Shown one piece after another: positions 7,845 through 15,990 of a DNA stretch of 64,000 nt. The DNA lies in the NCBI RefSeq assembly GCF_000092905.1, contig NC_014098.1, positions 3,100,001 to 3,164,000 of the forward strand, given 5' to 3'. The notes under the pieces were generated by a model. That model was given only the letters and a program-made list of their open reading frames with translations, searched no databases and was not told the DNA's origin. Made by a program: the position numbers and the translations under genes. Origin of the DNA: Kyrpidia tusciae DSM 2912 (GTDB lineage: Bacteria; Bacillota; Bacilli; Kyrpidiales; Kyrpidiaceae). Every line of letters starts with the position of its first letter. Position 1 is the stretch's first letter.

Positions 7845-8684
7845 TCAGAGGTCCACCGCCTCCACCACCAGATCGAGCCGGACATAAGGAAAACCGAGGT
7901 GTTCCTGAAGATACGTTTTTAGGGCTCGCAGCAGGCGGGTGGCCTTGGCGGGCAGATCGGGGCCTATTCTGTAAACCACGTGGAGCGCAAGATGGAGGGG
8001 TTCGCGGTTGACATAAACCACCCCGCGTACCCGAAAGGACGGGTGGCCCTCTTGAATGACGGCCCGGATGCCCTGTTCCACCGCACGTGGATGGATGAAT
8101 ACTCCACCATTGTGAAACAACGGGAAGACCACCGTCAGGTCCGGATCTGAGTCTGGGGACCGGCGGATCCGGGCCTTGGCCCGGCCCAAGTCGGCGATTC
8201 CGGCGCCCAACACCCGCTCTCCCAACTCCTGGATGAACCGGCGGCCGGCCCCGCGAGAGAGCCTCGCCCCGACGGCGGGAATGGCGTGCATCCCCCGTTT
8301 CCGCCGGTCGCGGGCTTCGGTGAGATGTTGGACGCTGACCACAGACTCGATGGGAATCCATTCGATCTCCCCGGGGATGCCAAGTCGGCTGCAGATCAGA
8401 CGGATCATCTTTTCCGACGTCCCAAGCACCAGACAAGTCGATGGCTGGAGTTGCTTCAGCGCCTCGGCCACCTCCTTCCGGTGGAGATCATCTGCAAAAA
8501 TCGCCCGGCGCGCCGCCCCGAGCTTGGTGAATTCAAATTTTGCCGAAGCCCCGGCCAGAGGGCTGCCGTGCCGAATCAGCAGACCGTCGTCGATGATGCA
8601 ATCGGCCCCCACTTCTGCAGCAATGCGGGCCGCATGATGGCTTTTCCCCGATCCGCTCGGCCCCACCAACCCGTACACTTTCAT
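7845..8684 (-). CDS. P-loop NTPase with C-terminal Asp23/Gls24-like domain
   Basis: This encodes 279 residues from the ATG at 8684, with AAGGAAGGA upstream. Residues 1-15 hold the Walker A motif VGPSGSGKSHHA. The middle resembles a small kinase-like or ATPase core (DDGLLIRHGSPLAG, LVLGTSEKMIRLICSRLGI). The last 65 residues (VRGVVYVNREPLHLALHVVY, then the Leu-rich tail VRLDLVVEAVDL) have the alternating pattern of Asp23 envelope-stress proteins. The combination is unusual. The function is unknown; a nucleotide-dependent role in envelope homeostasis is only a guess. Confidence 0.7.
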   Translation of the reverse strand: MKVYGLVGPSGSGKSHHAARIAAEVGADCIIDDGLLIRHGSPLAGASAKFEFTKLGAARRAIFADDLHRKEVAEALKQLQPSTCLVLGTSEKMIRLICSRLGIPGEIEWIPIESVVSVQHLTEARDRRKRGMHAIPAVGARLSRGAGRRFIQELGERVLGAGIADLGRAKARIRRSPDSDPDLTVVFPLFHNGGVFIHPRAVEQGIRAVIQEGHPSFRVRGVVYVNREPLHLALHVVYRIGPDLPAKATRLLRALKTYLQEHLGFPYVRLDLVVEAVDL

Positions 8685-8780
8685 CAAATCCTTCCTTTCC
8701 CCGCCCACGATCTGTCCGCACAGGAGTTTATCGGTATGATATCATCGAAGCAACACCCTTGTTTACAAAACCCGCGCTTT

Positions 8781-8806
8781 CCTCCCACCCCTTTAGGGGT
8801 GGGAGG
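8781..8806. repeat. Perfect palindromic hairpin upstream of the GntR gene
   Basis: CCTCCCACCCC and GGGGTGGGAGG form 11-bp perfect arms around TTTA. It is followed by AGGTCAGCC, which resembles the GAGGTCAAC ends seen beside the two TnpB remnants in this window. It may be a mobile-element end scar or a terminator for the minus strand; there is no T-run on the plus strand. Confidence 0.75.
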
Positions 8807-8841
8807 AGGTCAGCCTGTCATCTTAATTTGGGAGTGGTACC

Positions 8842-9522
8842 ATGCCCGAATCACCCTTCCCTTTTCCTGGCCGCGAACAAGAAGATTTTAAAAAATCCTT
8901 GCCCATGCGAATCGCCGATTACATTGTGGTCCAGATCTTCCAAGGCCAGTATAAGCCTGGGGAGCGGCTCAAAGAAGAAGAACTCGCCGCCATGTTTGAG
9001 ACGAGCCGAGCTCCGGTGCGGGAAGCGCTGTATCTTTTGCAGATCAACGGACTGGTGGAGCGCCTGCCCCGCCGGGGGGCGGTCGTTCGCTCCTACGCGG
9101 AAAAGGAGGTCCGCGACCTCTATGAAGTACGTTTGGCGTTGGAGAACCTGGCCATGGACAGGATTGCAGAACGCTGGCAGGAGGAATGGGAAGCTGAGTT
9201 TCACCCGATCCTTGAACGGATGGCCCAGGCAGCGGAAGCGGGAGATGCGAAAACCTACGCGCGCCATAACGCCGATTTTCACTGGTTGTTGATGCGACTT
9301 GCCGGCAGTGACATCCTGTGGAATTTGTACCGGCAAACCACGTATCCCCTCAACACCTTGACGCGGCTGTCCACTCGAACCCAGGAGGACCTGTTCCGAT
9401 CCACCGGTGAACATCGGGCCATCGTAGAGGCAATGCGGGAGCACAATTTTCGCGAGGCAAAGGCTTTGTTGAGCCAGAATGTGCAACACGGATTGGAACG
9501 AGTGCTTCGGGTGCGTTTCTAA
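8842..9522 (+). CDS. GntR-family regulator, FCD subfamily
   Basis: This encodes 226 residues. The winged helix lies at about 20-85 (GQYKPGERLKEEELAAMFET, then SRAPVREAL). The FCD effector domain follows (LYEVRLALENLAMDRIAE; His residues in ARHNADFHWLL; STGEHRAIVEAM), with the Asp/His set typical of metal- and acid-binding FCD domains. A GGGAGTGG site precedes the ATG. The likely target is the crotonase-CaiB-MFS operon at 11.8 kb, whose leader holds ATTGTCGACAAT, the palindrome type bound by FadR-like GntR proteins. An IS630 and a toxin-antitoxin pair now separate them. Confidence 0.9.
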   Translation: MPESPFPFPGREQEDFKKSLPMRIADYIVVQIFQGQYKPGERLKEEELAAMFETSRAPVREALYLLQINGLVERLPRRGAVVRSYAEKEVRDLYEVRLALENLAMDRIAERWQEEWEAEFHPILERMAQAAEAGDAKTYARHNADFHWLLMRLAGSDILWNLYRQTTYPLNTLTRLSTRTQEDLFRSTGEHRAIVEAMREHNFREAKALLSQNVQHGLERVLRVRF

Positions 9523-9665
9523 GCCCGATTGTTCCAAACAACCACAACCGGCAGAAAAACGGTTCTCCCTCCCGTCCCTCCCGAAAATCGTTTGACAATG
9601 TGAACGGTTGGTGTTACCCTTTATTCAGCGAATCAGAAAATCAGAAGGGGCGATTGTCTGAATCG

Positions 9666-9693
9666 TTGACGTGTTGCAGGGAATAATTATAGT
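9666..9693 (+). promoter_or_regulatory. Sigma-A promoter of the AbrB/RelE pair
   Basis: TTGACG (9666-9671), a 16-bp spacer and TATAGT (9688-9693) lie about 35 bases before the antitoxin ATG. A second possible promoter, TTGACA (9592-9597) with N17 and TACCCT (9615-9620), lies further upstream. Confidence 0.65.
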
Positions 9694-9727
9694 AATGCAC
9701 GCCAGTCCAACAACAGGAGGACAAAAA

Positions 9728-10018
9728 ATGGCAAAGGCCCGCCTTGGGAAGCGTTCGCAGATCGTTTTGCCTAAGCCGATTGTTGAAGCTCTTCAACTTG
9801 AAGAAGGTACGGAATTTGAAATCACCGTTGTGGATGGCCGCATTGTGATGGAGCCTCTTGTGTCCGTTCCGCGATCGCAAGCATGGTTTTGGACGGAAAA
9901 GTGGCAGCGGGAGGAACGTGAAGCCGAGGAAGATGTTCGAGCCGGTCGATTGACAACGATCCGCAACACTGACGATCTGGACTCCTACTTTGCACAATTG
10001 GACGCCGATCGAGAATGA
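9728..10018 (+). CDS. AbrB/MazE-type antitoxin
   Basis: This encodes 96 residues from the ATG at 9728, with AGGAGG at 9716-9721. The N terminus (ARLGKRSQIVLPKPIVEALQ) is a swapped-hairpin AbrB/SpoVT DNA-binding domain, and VVDGRIVMEPL completes it. The tail is acidic and helical (REEREAEEDVRAGRLTT) and should bind the toxin. It overlaps the toxin start by four bases. It probably represses its own promoter. Confidence 0.85.
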   Translation: MAKARLGKRSQIVLPKPIVEALQLEEGTEFEITVVDGRIVMEPLVSVPRSQAWFWTEKWQREEREAEEDVRAGRLTTIRNTDDLDSYFAQLDADRE

Positions 10019-10278
10019 TTGTGCGCGTCACCCACCGATTCACGAAAAGCCTCGCGAAACTCGACCCGAAATCACGCACAACCGTCAAGAAAGCAATGGA
10101 GCTCTTGTTGGAAAATCCTCACCACCCATCTTTGCGGACACGAAAGATGAAGGGATACGAAGGTGTGTTTGAGGCAAGTGCCAGCATGGACATTCGCATC
10201 ACGTTCCACTATGAGAAGCCCGACACCATTGTGCTTAGGAATGTCAGACACCATGACGACTCCTTGTCCACCCCTTGA
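10015..10278 (+). CDS. RelE-family toxin (YafQ-like)
   Basis: This encodes 87 residues. The ATG overlaps the antitoxin stop. RVTHRFTKSLAKLDPKSRTT forms the N-terminal helices. MKGYEGVFEASASMDIRITF and IVLRNVRHHDDSL correspond to the RelE beta-sheet and C-terminal active-site segment, with the HHD seen in YafQ/HigB-like nucleases. It is intact. The IS630 element inserted ten bases after its stop. Confidence 0.85.
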   Translation: MIVRVTHRFTKSLAKLDPKSRTTVKKAMELLLENPHHPSLRTRKMKGYEGVFEASASMDIRITFHYEKPDTIVLRNVRHHDDSLSTP

Positions 10279-10289
10279 AAATTAATCTA

Positions 10290-11578
10290 GTAGATCGTTT
10301 CCGAAAAACTGTGCACCGCATAATTCGACATGCTTGAAAGGTTTTGTCACTCTCTGACCATTTGAAGCCCATAGCGCCATCGGAATGGAACGGGGTGCTT
10401 GTTGAGTTCGTCCAAGTACTGTTCAATCCGTTCCCGCAGTTCCTCCTTCGAGTTCACCCGGATGTGCCGCAGAACAGTCCGGCTCATTTTGGCGAAAAAA
10501 GATTCGATGATGTTGAGCCAAGAACCGTGTTTCGGTGTGAACACAAATGTAAAACGGCCCGGCACGCTTTCCAAATAGCTTCGGGTCTGCTTGGACGTAT
10601 GAGCAGAGTGGTTATCCAAAATGATGTGGATCTGTACACCGGGCGGATAGTACGCATCGACCGCCTTCAAAAACTCAATGAACTCCGCACTCCGGTGTCG
10701 TTCGCACACCGAATGATGCACATGGCCCGTTACAAGATCAATCCCGCTGAGGACACTGAGCGTCCCCAACCGGACGTATTCGTGATCCCGCTGAAGTGTT
10801 CCTCCCACTCCCGGTTTAGGGAGTCGGTCAGGTGCCGTGTTCGCGATGGCCTGGATGCCTGGCTTTTCGTCATATGACAGAATGGCTTTCAGAGGAGCTT
10901 GCGGGTCGCCGGACTCCCGTAAGATCTCCACCTCTTGGTAGACCGCCAGTACCTCAGCCATCTTGGCGTCAAATTCAGGGTCGCGTTTTTCCAGATAGTA
11001 TTCGATGCGGTGAGGGTGGATGTCCTGTGCTCTCAGAATTTTTGAGATGGTTCCTTTCGCCAGGCGAGCCAAGGACGGGTGTCCCGCCTCCTCACAATGT
11101 GCACGGACATGTTGCGCCAGCAGGCTGTACGTCCACACTTCGTGCGGGTATCCAAGGGCCGTCGGCTTTTGGCAAGCCAAGGAGATCAGCCAAGCCTTCG
11201 CTTCCGGGGTGATGACCTCCGGATGACCCGAGCGGGGCAGATCATCCAAGGCTTGCAAGACGCCCACTTTCCGAGCGCGGCGGATTGTTCCGTTGACCGC
11301 AACGAGGCTCATGCCCAAATCCCGTGCAATGGCTGCCTTGTTCTGTCCGTCCGCATACAGGAGAAGGATGCTCGCTCTTTGGACATGGCGAACACTTTCC
11401 GAGCGGGATTGGCGAATGCGTTCCAACTGCATTCGTTCCTCTTCCGTCAGTGTGATTTCTGGATGCAACTTTCGATAGACACGCCCCGGCATTCTGCTCC
11501 CTCATTTCTACACGTATCGTCACCTCACCCTATCATATGTCGATTGCAAATGCTGTCGAAACAAGGGAAACGATCTAC
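10290..11578 (-). mobile_element. Complete IS630-family element
   Basis: The 13-bp perfect terminal inverted repeats GTAGATCGTTTCC (10290-10302) and GGAAACGATCTAC (11566-11578) enclose one transposase gene. The element is flanked by TA at 10288-10289 and 11579-11580, the duplicated dinucleotide target typical of the IS630/Tc1 group. It is 1289 bp long and appears intact. Confidence 0.93.
10347..11492 (-). CDS. IS630-family transposase
   Basis: This encodes 381 residues. The N terminus has a helix-turn-helix (AIARDLGMSLVAVNGTIRRA). The DDE catalytic core has its first Asp in LKAILSYDEKPGIQ, its second in IHIILDNHSAHTS, and Glu in WLNIIESFFAKMSR. This is the DDE set of the IS630/Tc1-mariner superfamily. 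The length is normal and the frame is unbroken. It lies inside intact terminal repeats, so the element may be mobile. Confidence 0.95.
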   Translation of the reverse strand: MPGRVYRKLHPEITLTEEERMQLERIRQSRSESVRHVQRASILLLYADGQNKAAIARDLGMSLVAVNGTIRRARKVGVLQALDDLPRSGHPEVITPEAKAWLISLACQKPTALGYPHEVWTYSLLAQHVRAHCEEAGHPSLARLAKGTISKILRAQDIHPHRIEYYLEKRDPEFDAKMAEVLAVYQEVEILRESGDPQAPLKAILSYDEKPGIQAIANTAPDRLPKPGVGGTLQRDHEYVRLGTLSVLSGIDLVTGHVHHSVCERHRSAEFIEFLKAVDAYYPPGVQIHIILDNHSAHTSKQTRSYLESVPGRFTFVFTPKHGSWLNIIESFFAKMSRTVLRHIRVNSKEELRERIEQYLDELNKHPVPFRWRYGLQMVRE

Positions 11579-11581
11579 TAG

Positions 11582-11766
11582 ATCGGCCGCCGTGCCCCGA
11601 ACCTCCCCACGAAGCGTCAGGGAGAAGGTTCAGAATTCGTGCGCCCGGCTGCGGGAAATCCTGAAGTTCTACACCGACCACCCCCGCCATAAAATGTGAT
11701 GACCTCATGGTTACGGACAGGGCGATAGGTCTAAAATTCCGTTGTCAGAATCGATCTTTTCTTGTA
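11582..11766. other. Intergenic region after the IS630 element
   Basis: A short open stretch on the plus strand (about 11600-11699, ending KFYTDHPRHKM) could be the tail of an unrecognised gene cut by rearrangement. Otherwise nothing was identified before the operon promoter at 11767. Confidence 0.3.
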
Positions 11767-11795
11767 TTGACATCGGGCACTGGTCGTTTTATACT
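11767..11795 (+). promoter_or_regulatory. Sigma-A promoter of the crotonase/CaiB/MFS operon
   Basis: TTGACA (11767-11772), a 17-bp spacer and TATACT (11790-11795) form a near-consensus promoter 66 bp before the first start codon. Confidence 0.85.
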
Positions 11796-11804
11796 AGCTC
11801 CAGG

Positions 11805-11818
11805 GATTGTCGACAATC
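11805..11818. promoter_or_regulatory. Palindromic operator, probably for a GntR/FCD regulator
   Basis: GATTGTCGACAATC is a perfect 14-bp palindrome, located where the transcript should start. A half-repeat CGACAATC follows directly. ATTGTCGACAAT-like sites are typical for FCD-type GntR repressors, and such a gene lies at 8842. Repression by blocking initiation is inferred. Confidence 0.65.
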
Positions 11819-11860
11819 GACAATCACCGTTTATCCCAAATTTAAAAGGAGGTGAGAGAG

Positions 11861-12709
11861 ATGCGGGTAACGGTTCGCCAGTTTGAGCCGGGGTCGGCAG
11901 TGTGGCTGCAACTTACGGGCCCCGTGGCGGTGCTGACGATCAAGCGGCCCCACCGAAAGAATGCCCTCAACCGCTCGGCCTGGGCGACCCTCGGAGACTG
12001 GGTGCGACATTTGCCCGCCAAGACCCGTCTCCTGGTCATTCGCGGAGCCGGGGGCGATTTTTCGTCGGGCAGCGACCTCAAAGAGTTCGCCTCCCTTACG
12101 GAAGCGGAGGTGAACCAAGCCTTTGAGTTGATGGAAAATACCATATCGGCGGTGGAATCGTTACCCATTCCGACTATTGCGACCATCGATGGTGGAGCCT
12201 ATGGGGCGGCCTTTGTACTGACACTCGCCTGCGATCTGCGGCTGGGGACATCCCGCGCCAAGCTCGGGATCCCCGTCGGCAAGCTCGGCATCACCCTGCA
12301 GCCGCCCTTTGTCCGCCGCATCCTGCGGGAACTTGGGCCATCTGCGGCAAAAGATCTGGTGTTCACCGGACGCATCCTCGATGCCGACATGGCCCGGGCC
12401 ATGGGAATTCTCAACGACGTGGTTCCGCCTGAGCACCTGACAGACCACACGATCCGCATGGTTCGGACCATTCTTCGTCAATCCCGCGCTTCAGTACTGG
12501 CCATGAAAGAAAGTGTGCGAAAAGTCCTCGCCGAAGCCGAGATGGAGGAGATGCGGCAAGAAAACGACCACCCTGCGCGCAGCTGGGTGTACGGGCCCGA
12601 TTTTTTCCCCGCTGTTTCCGCTTTTGCCACAAAACGGGCGCACCGCTTTGAAGGGAGGCCGGACGCGATCAAAACCTGCGCGGATACACCGAGGGGGGAT
12701 GGACGATGA
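11861..12709 (+). CDS. Enoyl-CoA hydratase/isomerase (crotonase) family protein
   Basis: This encodes 282 residues from the ATG at 11861, with AAAGGAGG eight bases upstream. The crotonase fold shows VAVLTIKRPHRKNALN and the oxyanion-hole segments RGAGGDFSSGSDLKEF and GGAYGAAFVLTLACDLRL. The two Glu residues of true hydratases (the PE and E of PEINLG...MEMVLTG) are replaced by Val-Gly and Asp (GIPVGKLG, AAKDLVFTG). A hydratase reaction is therefore doubtful, and an isomerase, lyase or thioesterase role is possible. It is coupled to the CaiB gene by ATGA. A second copy of its C-terminal third is fused to a PIN domain at 27980. Confidence 0.85.
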   Translation: MRVTVRQFEPGSAVWLQLTGPVAVLTIKRPHRKNALNRSAWATLGDWVRHLPAKTRLLVIRGAGGDFSSGSDLKEFASLTEAEVNQAFELMENTISAVESLPIPTIATIDGGAYGAAFVLTLACDLRLGTSRAKLGIPVGKLGITLQPPFVRRILRELGPSAAKDLVFTGRILDADMARAMGILNDVVPPEHLTDHTIRMVRTILRQSRASVLAMKESVRKVLAEAEMEEMRQENDHPARSWVYGPDFFPAVSAFATKRAHRFEGRPDAIKTCADTPRGDGR

Positions 12710-13893
12710 CCGATTTAGCGGGTTTGACCATCGTCGACCTGACCAGAATCCTGAGCGGCCCGTTTTGCACGATGTATTTTGCCGACATGGGGGCCGAAGT
12801 GATTAAGGTCGAACCCCCCGGGGGAGACGACACGCGAAGGTGGGGCCCGCCCTTCGTGAAAGGGGAAAGTGCCTATTATCTCAGTGTCAACCGGAACAAG
12901 CGGAGTGTGGTGCTGGATATCAAAACGCCCCTCGGTAAGGAGGCGCTAAAAAGGCTGATTCGTCGGGCGGATGTCGTGGTGGAAAATTTCCGTCCCGGGA
13001 CACTGGAGCGGCTTGGATTTGGCTTCGAAGTCCTTCGGCGAATCAATCCCCAGATCATTCTCGCTTCGATTTCTGGATTCGGTCAAACCGGACCGTACCG
13101 GGACGATCCGGGATATGATCTCATCGCCCAGGGGATGGGCGGGATTATGAGCGTCACCGGGCAGCCGGGCGGGCCGCCCACCAAGGTGGGCTTTTCTGTC
13201 GCGGACATCGGTGCCGGGATGTGGGCGATCATTGGAATCCTGACCGCCTTGCTCAACCGCGAGAAGGTCGGAGCCCAGTGGATCGACGTGTCCCTCCTCG
13301 ATGCGGTGGTGTCGTGGCAAACCTACGTGGCTGCGAACTTTTTTGCAACGGGAGAAGAACCGGCGCCCGCCGGGAACGTCCATCCGAATATTGCACCGTA
13401 CCAGAGTTTTGCCTCCAAAGACGGTTATTTTAACCTGGCGGTGGGGAACGATGAGCTGTGGAGGAGGTTTTGCGAGGCGGTGGGGCGACCGGAATGGATC
13501 GAGGATCCGCGCTTCTGTACCAACTCCCGGCGGGTGCAGAACCGGCAAGAACTGGTGGAGCTGCTGCAACCCTTGTTTCAGTCGCGAACTACGGCGGAAT
13601 GGGTTGGACTGTTTCGGAGTCGCCGAATCCCGGCGGGCCCGATCTATCGATTCTCCGAGCTCTACGCCGATCCCCAGGTTTTGGCGCGAAAGATGATCCG
13701 AATGTTTCACCATAAAAAAATCGGTGAGTTTCGAACCATCGGGATACCAATCCATTTTCTGCATCAGGACGGGCACGGGCGCGAGATCGCGCCGCCGCCA
13801 GCTTTGGGGGAACATTCCCGCCAGATCCTCAGGGGATTGGGATTTTCAGAAAGAGATATTGAACAGATGATTGCCGAAAGCGCGAGAAAGTAA
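12706..13893 (+). CDS. CaiB/BaiF family CoA-transferase
   Basis: This encodes 395 residues with the full type III CoA-transferase architecture: VVDLTRILSGPFCTMYFADM at the N terminus, AEVIKVEPPGGDDTR, NRNKRSVVLDIK, then SISGFGQTGPY and YDLIAQGMGGIMSVTG. The catalytic Asp probably lies in VADIGAG (about residue 170). It moves CoA between carboxylic acids. With the neighbouring crotonase and an MFS carrier it likely activates an imported acid. The start overlaps the crotonase stop. Confidence 0.93.
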   Translation: MTDLAGLTIVDLTRILSGPFCTMYFADMGAEVIKVEPPGGDDTRRWGPPFVKGESAYYLSVNRNKRSVVLDIKTPLGKEALKRLIRRADVVVENFRPGTLERLGFGFEVLRRINPQIILASISGFGQTGPYRDDPGYDLIAQGMGGIMSVTGQPGGPPTKVGFSVADIGAGMWAIIGILTALLNREKVGAQWIDVSLLDAVVSWQTYVAANFFATGEEPAPAGNVHPNIAPYQSFASKDGYFNLAVGNDELWRRFCEAVGRPEWIEDPRFCTNSRRVQNRQELVELLQPLFQSRTTAEWVGLFRSRRIPAGPIYRFSELYADPQVLARKMIRMFHHKKIGEFRTIGIPIHFLHQDGHGREIAPPPALGEHSRQILRGLGFSERDIEQMIAESARK

Positions 13894-13905
13894 GGAGAGA
13901 GGGGG

Positions 13906-15219
13906 TTGTCATCGATGTCCCAAATCAAGGATGCCGCCCGTGCCGCCCAGGTGCGGCGGGCGGCCGTTGCCAGCACCGTTGGAACGGCCATCGAGTGGTA
14001 TGATTTTTTCTTGTACGGCACCGTGGCGGCTTTGGTTTTCCCTCATTTGTTTTTTCCGAAATCCGATGTTTATGTCGGAACATTGCAATCGTTTACGACA
14101 TTTGCACTTGGCTTTTTGGCCCGTCCGATCGGAGCGGCGATCTTCGGCCATTACGGAGATCGCCTCGGGCGGAAAGCGACGTTGATCATCACCCTGGGGT
14201 TGATGGGCGTGAGCAGCGCCATCATCGGCATCCTGCCGACCTACACCTCCATCGGTCTCTGGGCCCCCATCCTGCTCACGGTACTGCGGATGTTGCAGGG
14301 TATCGGGGTCGGCGGGGAATGGGGCGGGTCGGTGTTGCTGTCCATGGAGTGGGGCAACCAGCGGCGCCGGGGACTGATGGCGTCCTGGCCGCAGATGGGG
14401 GTGCCCTTGGGCCTGGTGCTCTCCTCCGGGACGGTGGCTCTGTTTATCGCCATTTCCGGCCCGGGATTTCTCACCTGGGGCTGGCGGATTCCCTTTTTGC
14501 TAAGTTTGGTGCTCGTCGCCATCGGTCTGTTTATCCGGCTGCGGGTGATGGAAACCCCGCATTTCCAGAAAGTGGTTGAAGAACGGAAGGTCATTGACGT
14601 TCCCGTCGTGGAAGTAATCCGGCGGCATCCCAAGGAGATTATCCTTTCCGCCCTGATCCGAATGGCTGAACAGGCGCCGTTTTATATTTTTATCTCGTTT
14701 GTTCTGAGTTATGGGAAAACAAACTTGGGATTTGGCGAGGGTTTTCTCACCCTGGCGACCACAACCGCGGGGATCTTGTCGCTATTTACCATTCCCTTTT
14801 TCGGCCACCTGTCCGACGTGATCGGGCGAAAAAATATGTATATGGCCGGTGCCGTGTTGGTGTTGTTGTATGCGTTCCCGTACTTTGCCCTGCTCGATAC
14901 GAAACTCCCAGCATTGGTGTTCTTGGCCATCATTGTGTCCATGATCCCCCACGACGCCCTGTACGGCCCCCAGGCGGCCTTTATCGCGGAACATTTTCCG
15001 ACCAATCTGCGGTACAGCGGGGCGTCCATCGGCTATCAGTTGGCTTCGGTGGTGGCAGGCGGCCCGGCACCGCTCATTGCCACCTGGCTGCTCCACACAT
15101 ACGGAACCGGGTACTCGATCAGCGTGTACATCGTGATCAACGCAGTCATTACCATCATCGCCACGGCCATGATGAAAGAGCGGGCTAAGGTGGAAATCGA
15201 TAAGGAACTGCCGGTTTAA
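13906..15219 (+). CDS. MFS transporter, metabolite:H+ symporter type
   Basis: This encodes 437 residues from the TTG at 13906, with AAGGAG eight bases upstream. The in-frame ATG at 13915 is the alternative start. It has twelve hydrophobic segments. The signature GTAIEWYDFFLYGTVAALVF and the loop GHYGDRLGRKATL are characteristic of the MHS group (ShiA, KgtP, PcaT, ProP). GIGVGGEWGGSVLLSMEW follows in helix 4-5. The group imports organic acids and osmolytes with protons. As the last gene of the operon it probably brings in the substrate for the CoA-transferase. Confidence 0.92.
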   Translation: MSSMSQIKDAARAAQVRRAAVASTVGTAIEWYDFFLYGTVAALVFPHLFFPKSDVYVGTLQSFTTFALGFLARPIGAAIFGHYGDRLGRKATLIITLGLMGVSSAIIGILPTYTSIGLWAPILLTVLRMLQGIGVGGEWGGSVLLSMEWGNQRRRGLMASWPQMGVPLGLVLSSGTVALFIAISGPGFLTWGWRIPFLLSLVLVAIGLFIRLRVMETPHFQKVVEERKVIDVPVVEVIRRHPKEIILSALIRMAEQAPFYIFISFVLSYGKTNLGFGEGFLTLATTTAGILSLFTIPFFGHLSDVIGRKNMYMAGAVLVLLYAFPYFALLDTKLPALVFLAIIVSMIPHDALYGPQAAFIAEHFPTNLRYSGASIGYQLASVVAGGPAPLIATWLLHTYGTGYSISVYIVINAVITIIATAMMKERAKVEIDKELPV

Positions 15220-15990
15220 AAAAGCAGATCGTACTTGACCAGAGCTTGGACGGCTGACAGGCACGCAGACTTGTCCTGTCCGCTGAGATGCGAGCAGGAA
15301 AATACCGTTTCACCGAGGCCGGGCAAATCCTCCAGCTCCCGGAAAGTGAGGCAAAGGTGGTGCTCGGGGAGTGCCAGAAAATACCCCGAACCGGACGGAC
15401 CGATCACGCAGGTGAATCGGCGGTCGCGGTTCTCCACGGCGAACTCCACATGACTTCCGTGATGGATTGAAGCGCAATGGCCGGGCAGCGGGTATATTCG
15501 CCCGCGCCCGGCTTGTCGGTCTGTGCTGCCTGGGGGACCGCGCCCGGCCCGGAACCCGCGGTCGTCGACCCAGGCGATCCCGTCATGATCGGAGGTGAGA
15601 CGCTCCACGTGGTCAGCAATGGCCTCGGGGGGAGTCCCCGCGAAACGGTTCACCTATCCGTTCTGTCCGGCGGGCGTGTGGACTGATACGATCCCGTCCA
15701 GATAATCCACTGCCATTCCGAACGCCTCACAGACAAGACATCATGAAAGCAAGGTTCGACCTCCGGACAGTTCCGGCGGCACATCGAAGGTGACGCTCTG
15801 TCCGTTTACTGAAACCACTGGGTCGCCGATTCGCAAGGTGATGAAAAAATTTGGTTGCACGCCGTTCATGGGACCCGAGAGGATGGGACGATGTGGAAGA
15901 AAATGTACCGGTGGTTTGGCTATAAGCTGACCATTGTTACTGTCCAGAAACAGGAGCCCGGCAGCGGATGAGCAACCGGAACGCGATTCA
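15216..15990 (-). pseudogene. Degraded gene with copper-amine-oxidase N-terminal-like (stalk) domain
   Basis: One minus-strand frame reads through this region with two stops, TGA at 15741-15743 and TAG at 15654-15656. Around the first stop the sequence fits the stalk domain of copper amine oxidase N-terminal proteins (VSVNGQSVTFDVPPELSGGR, TLL, stop, then VCEAFGMAVDYLDGIVSV). The 145 codons after the second stop remain open from a GTG at 15653 and encode a Cys-containing protein end (FTCVIGPSGSGYFLALPEHH). They could also be a separate small gene. The 3' end meets the MFS stop convergently. Confidence 0.5.
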
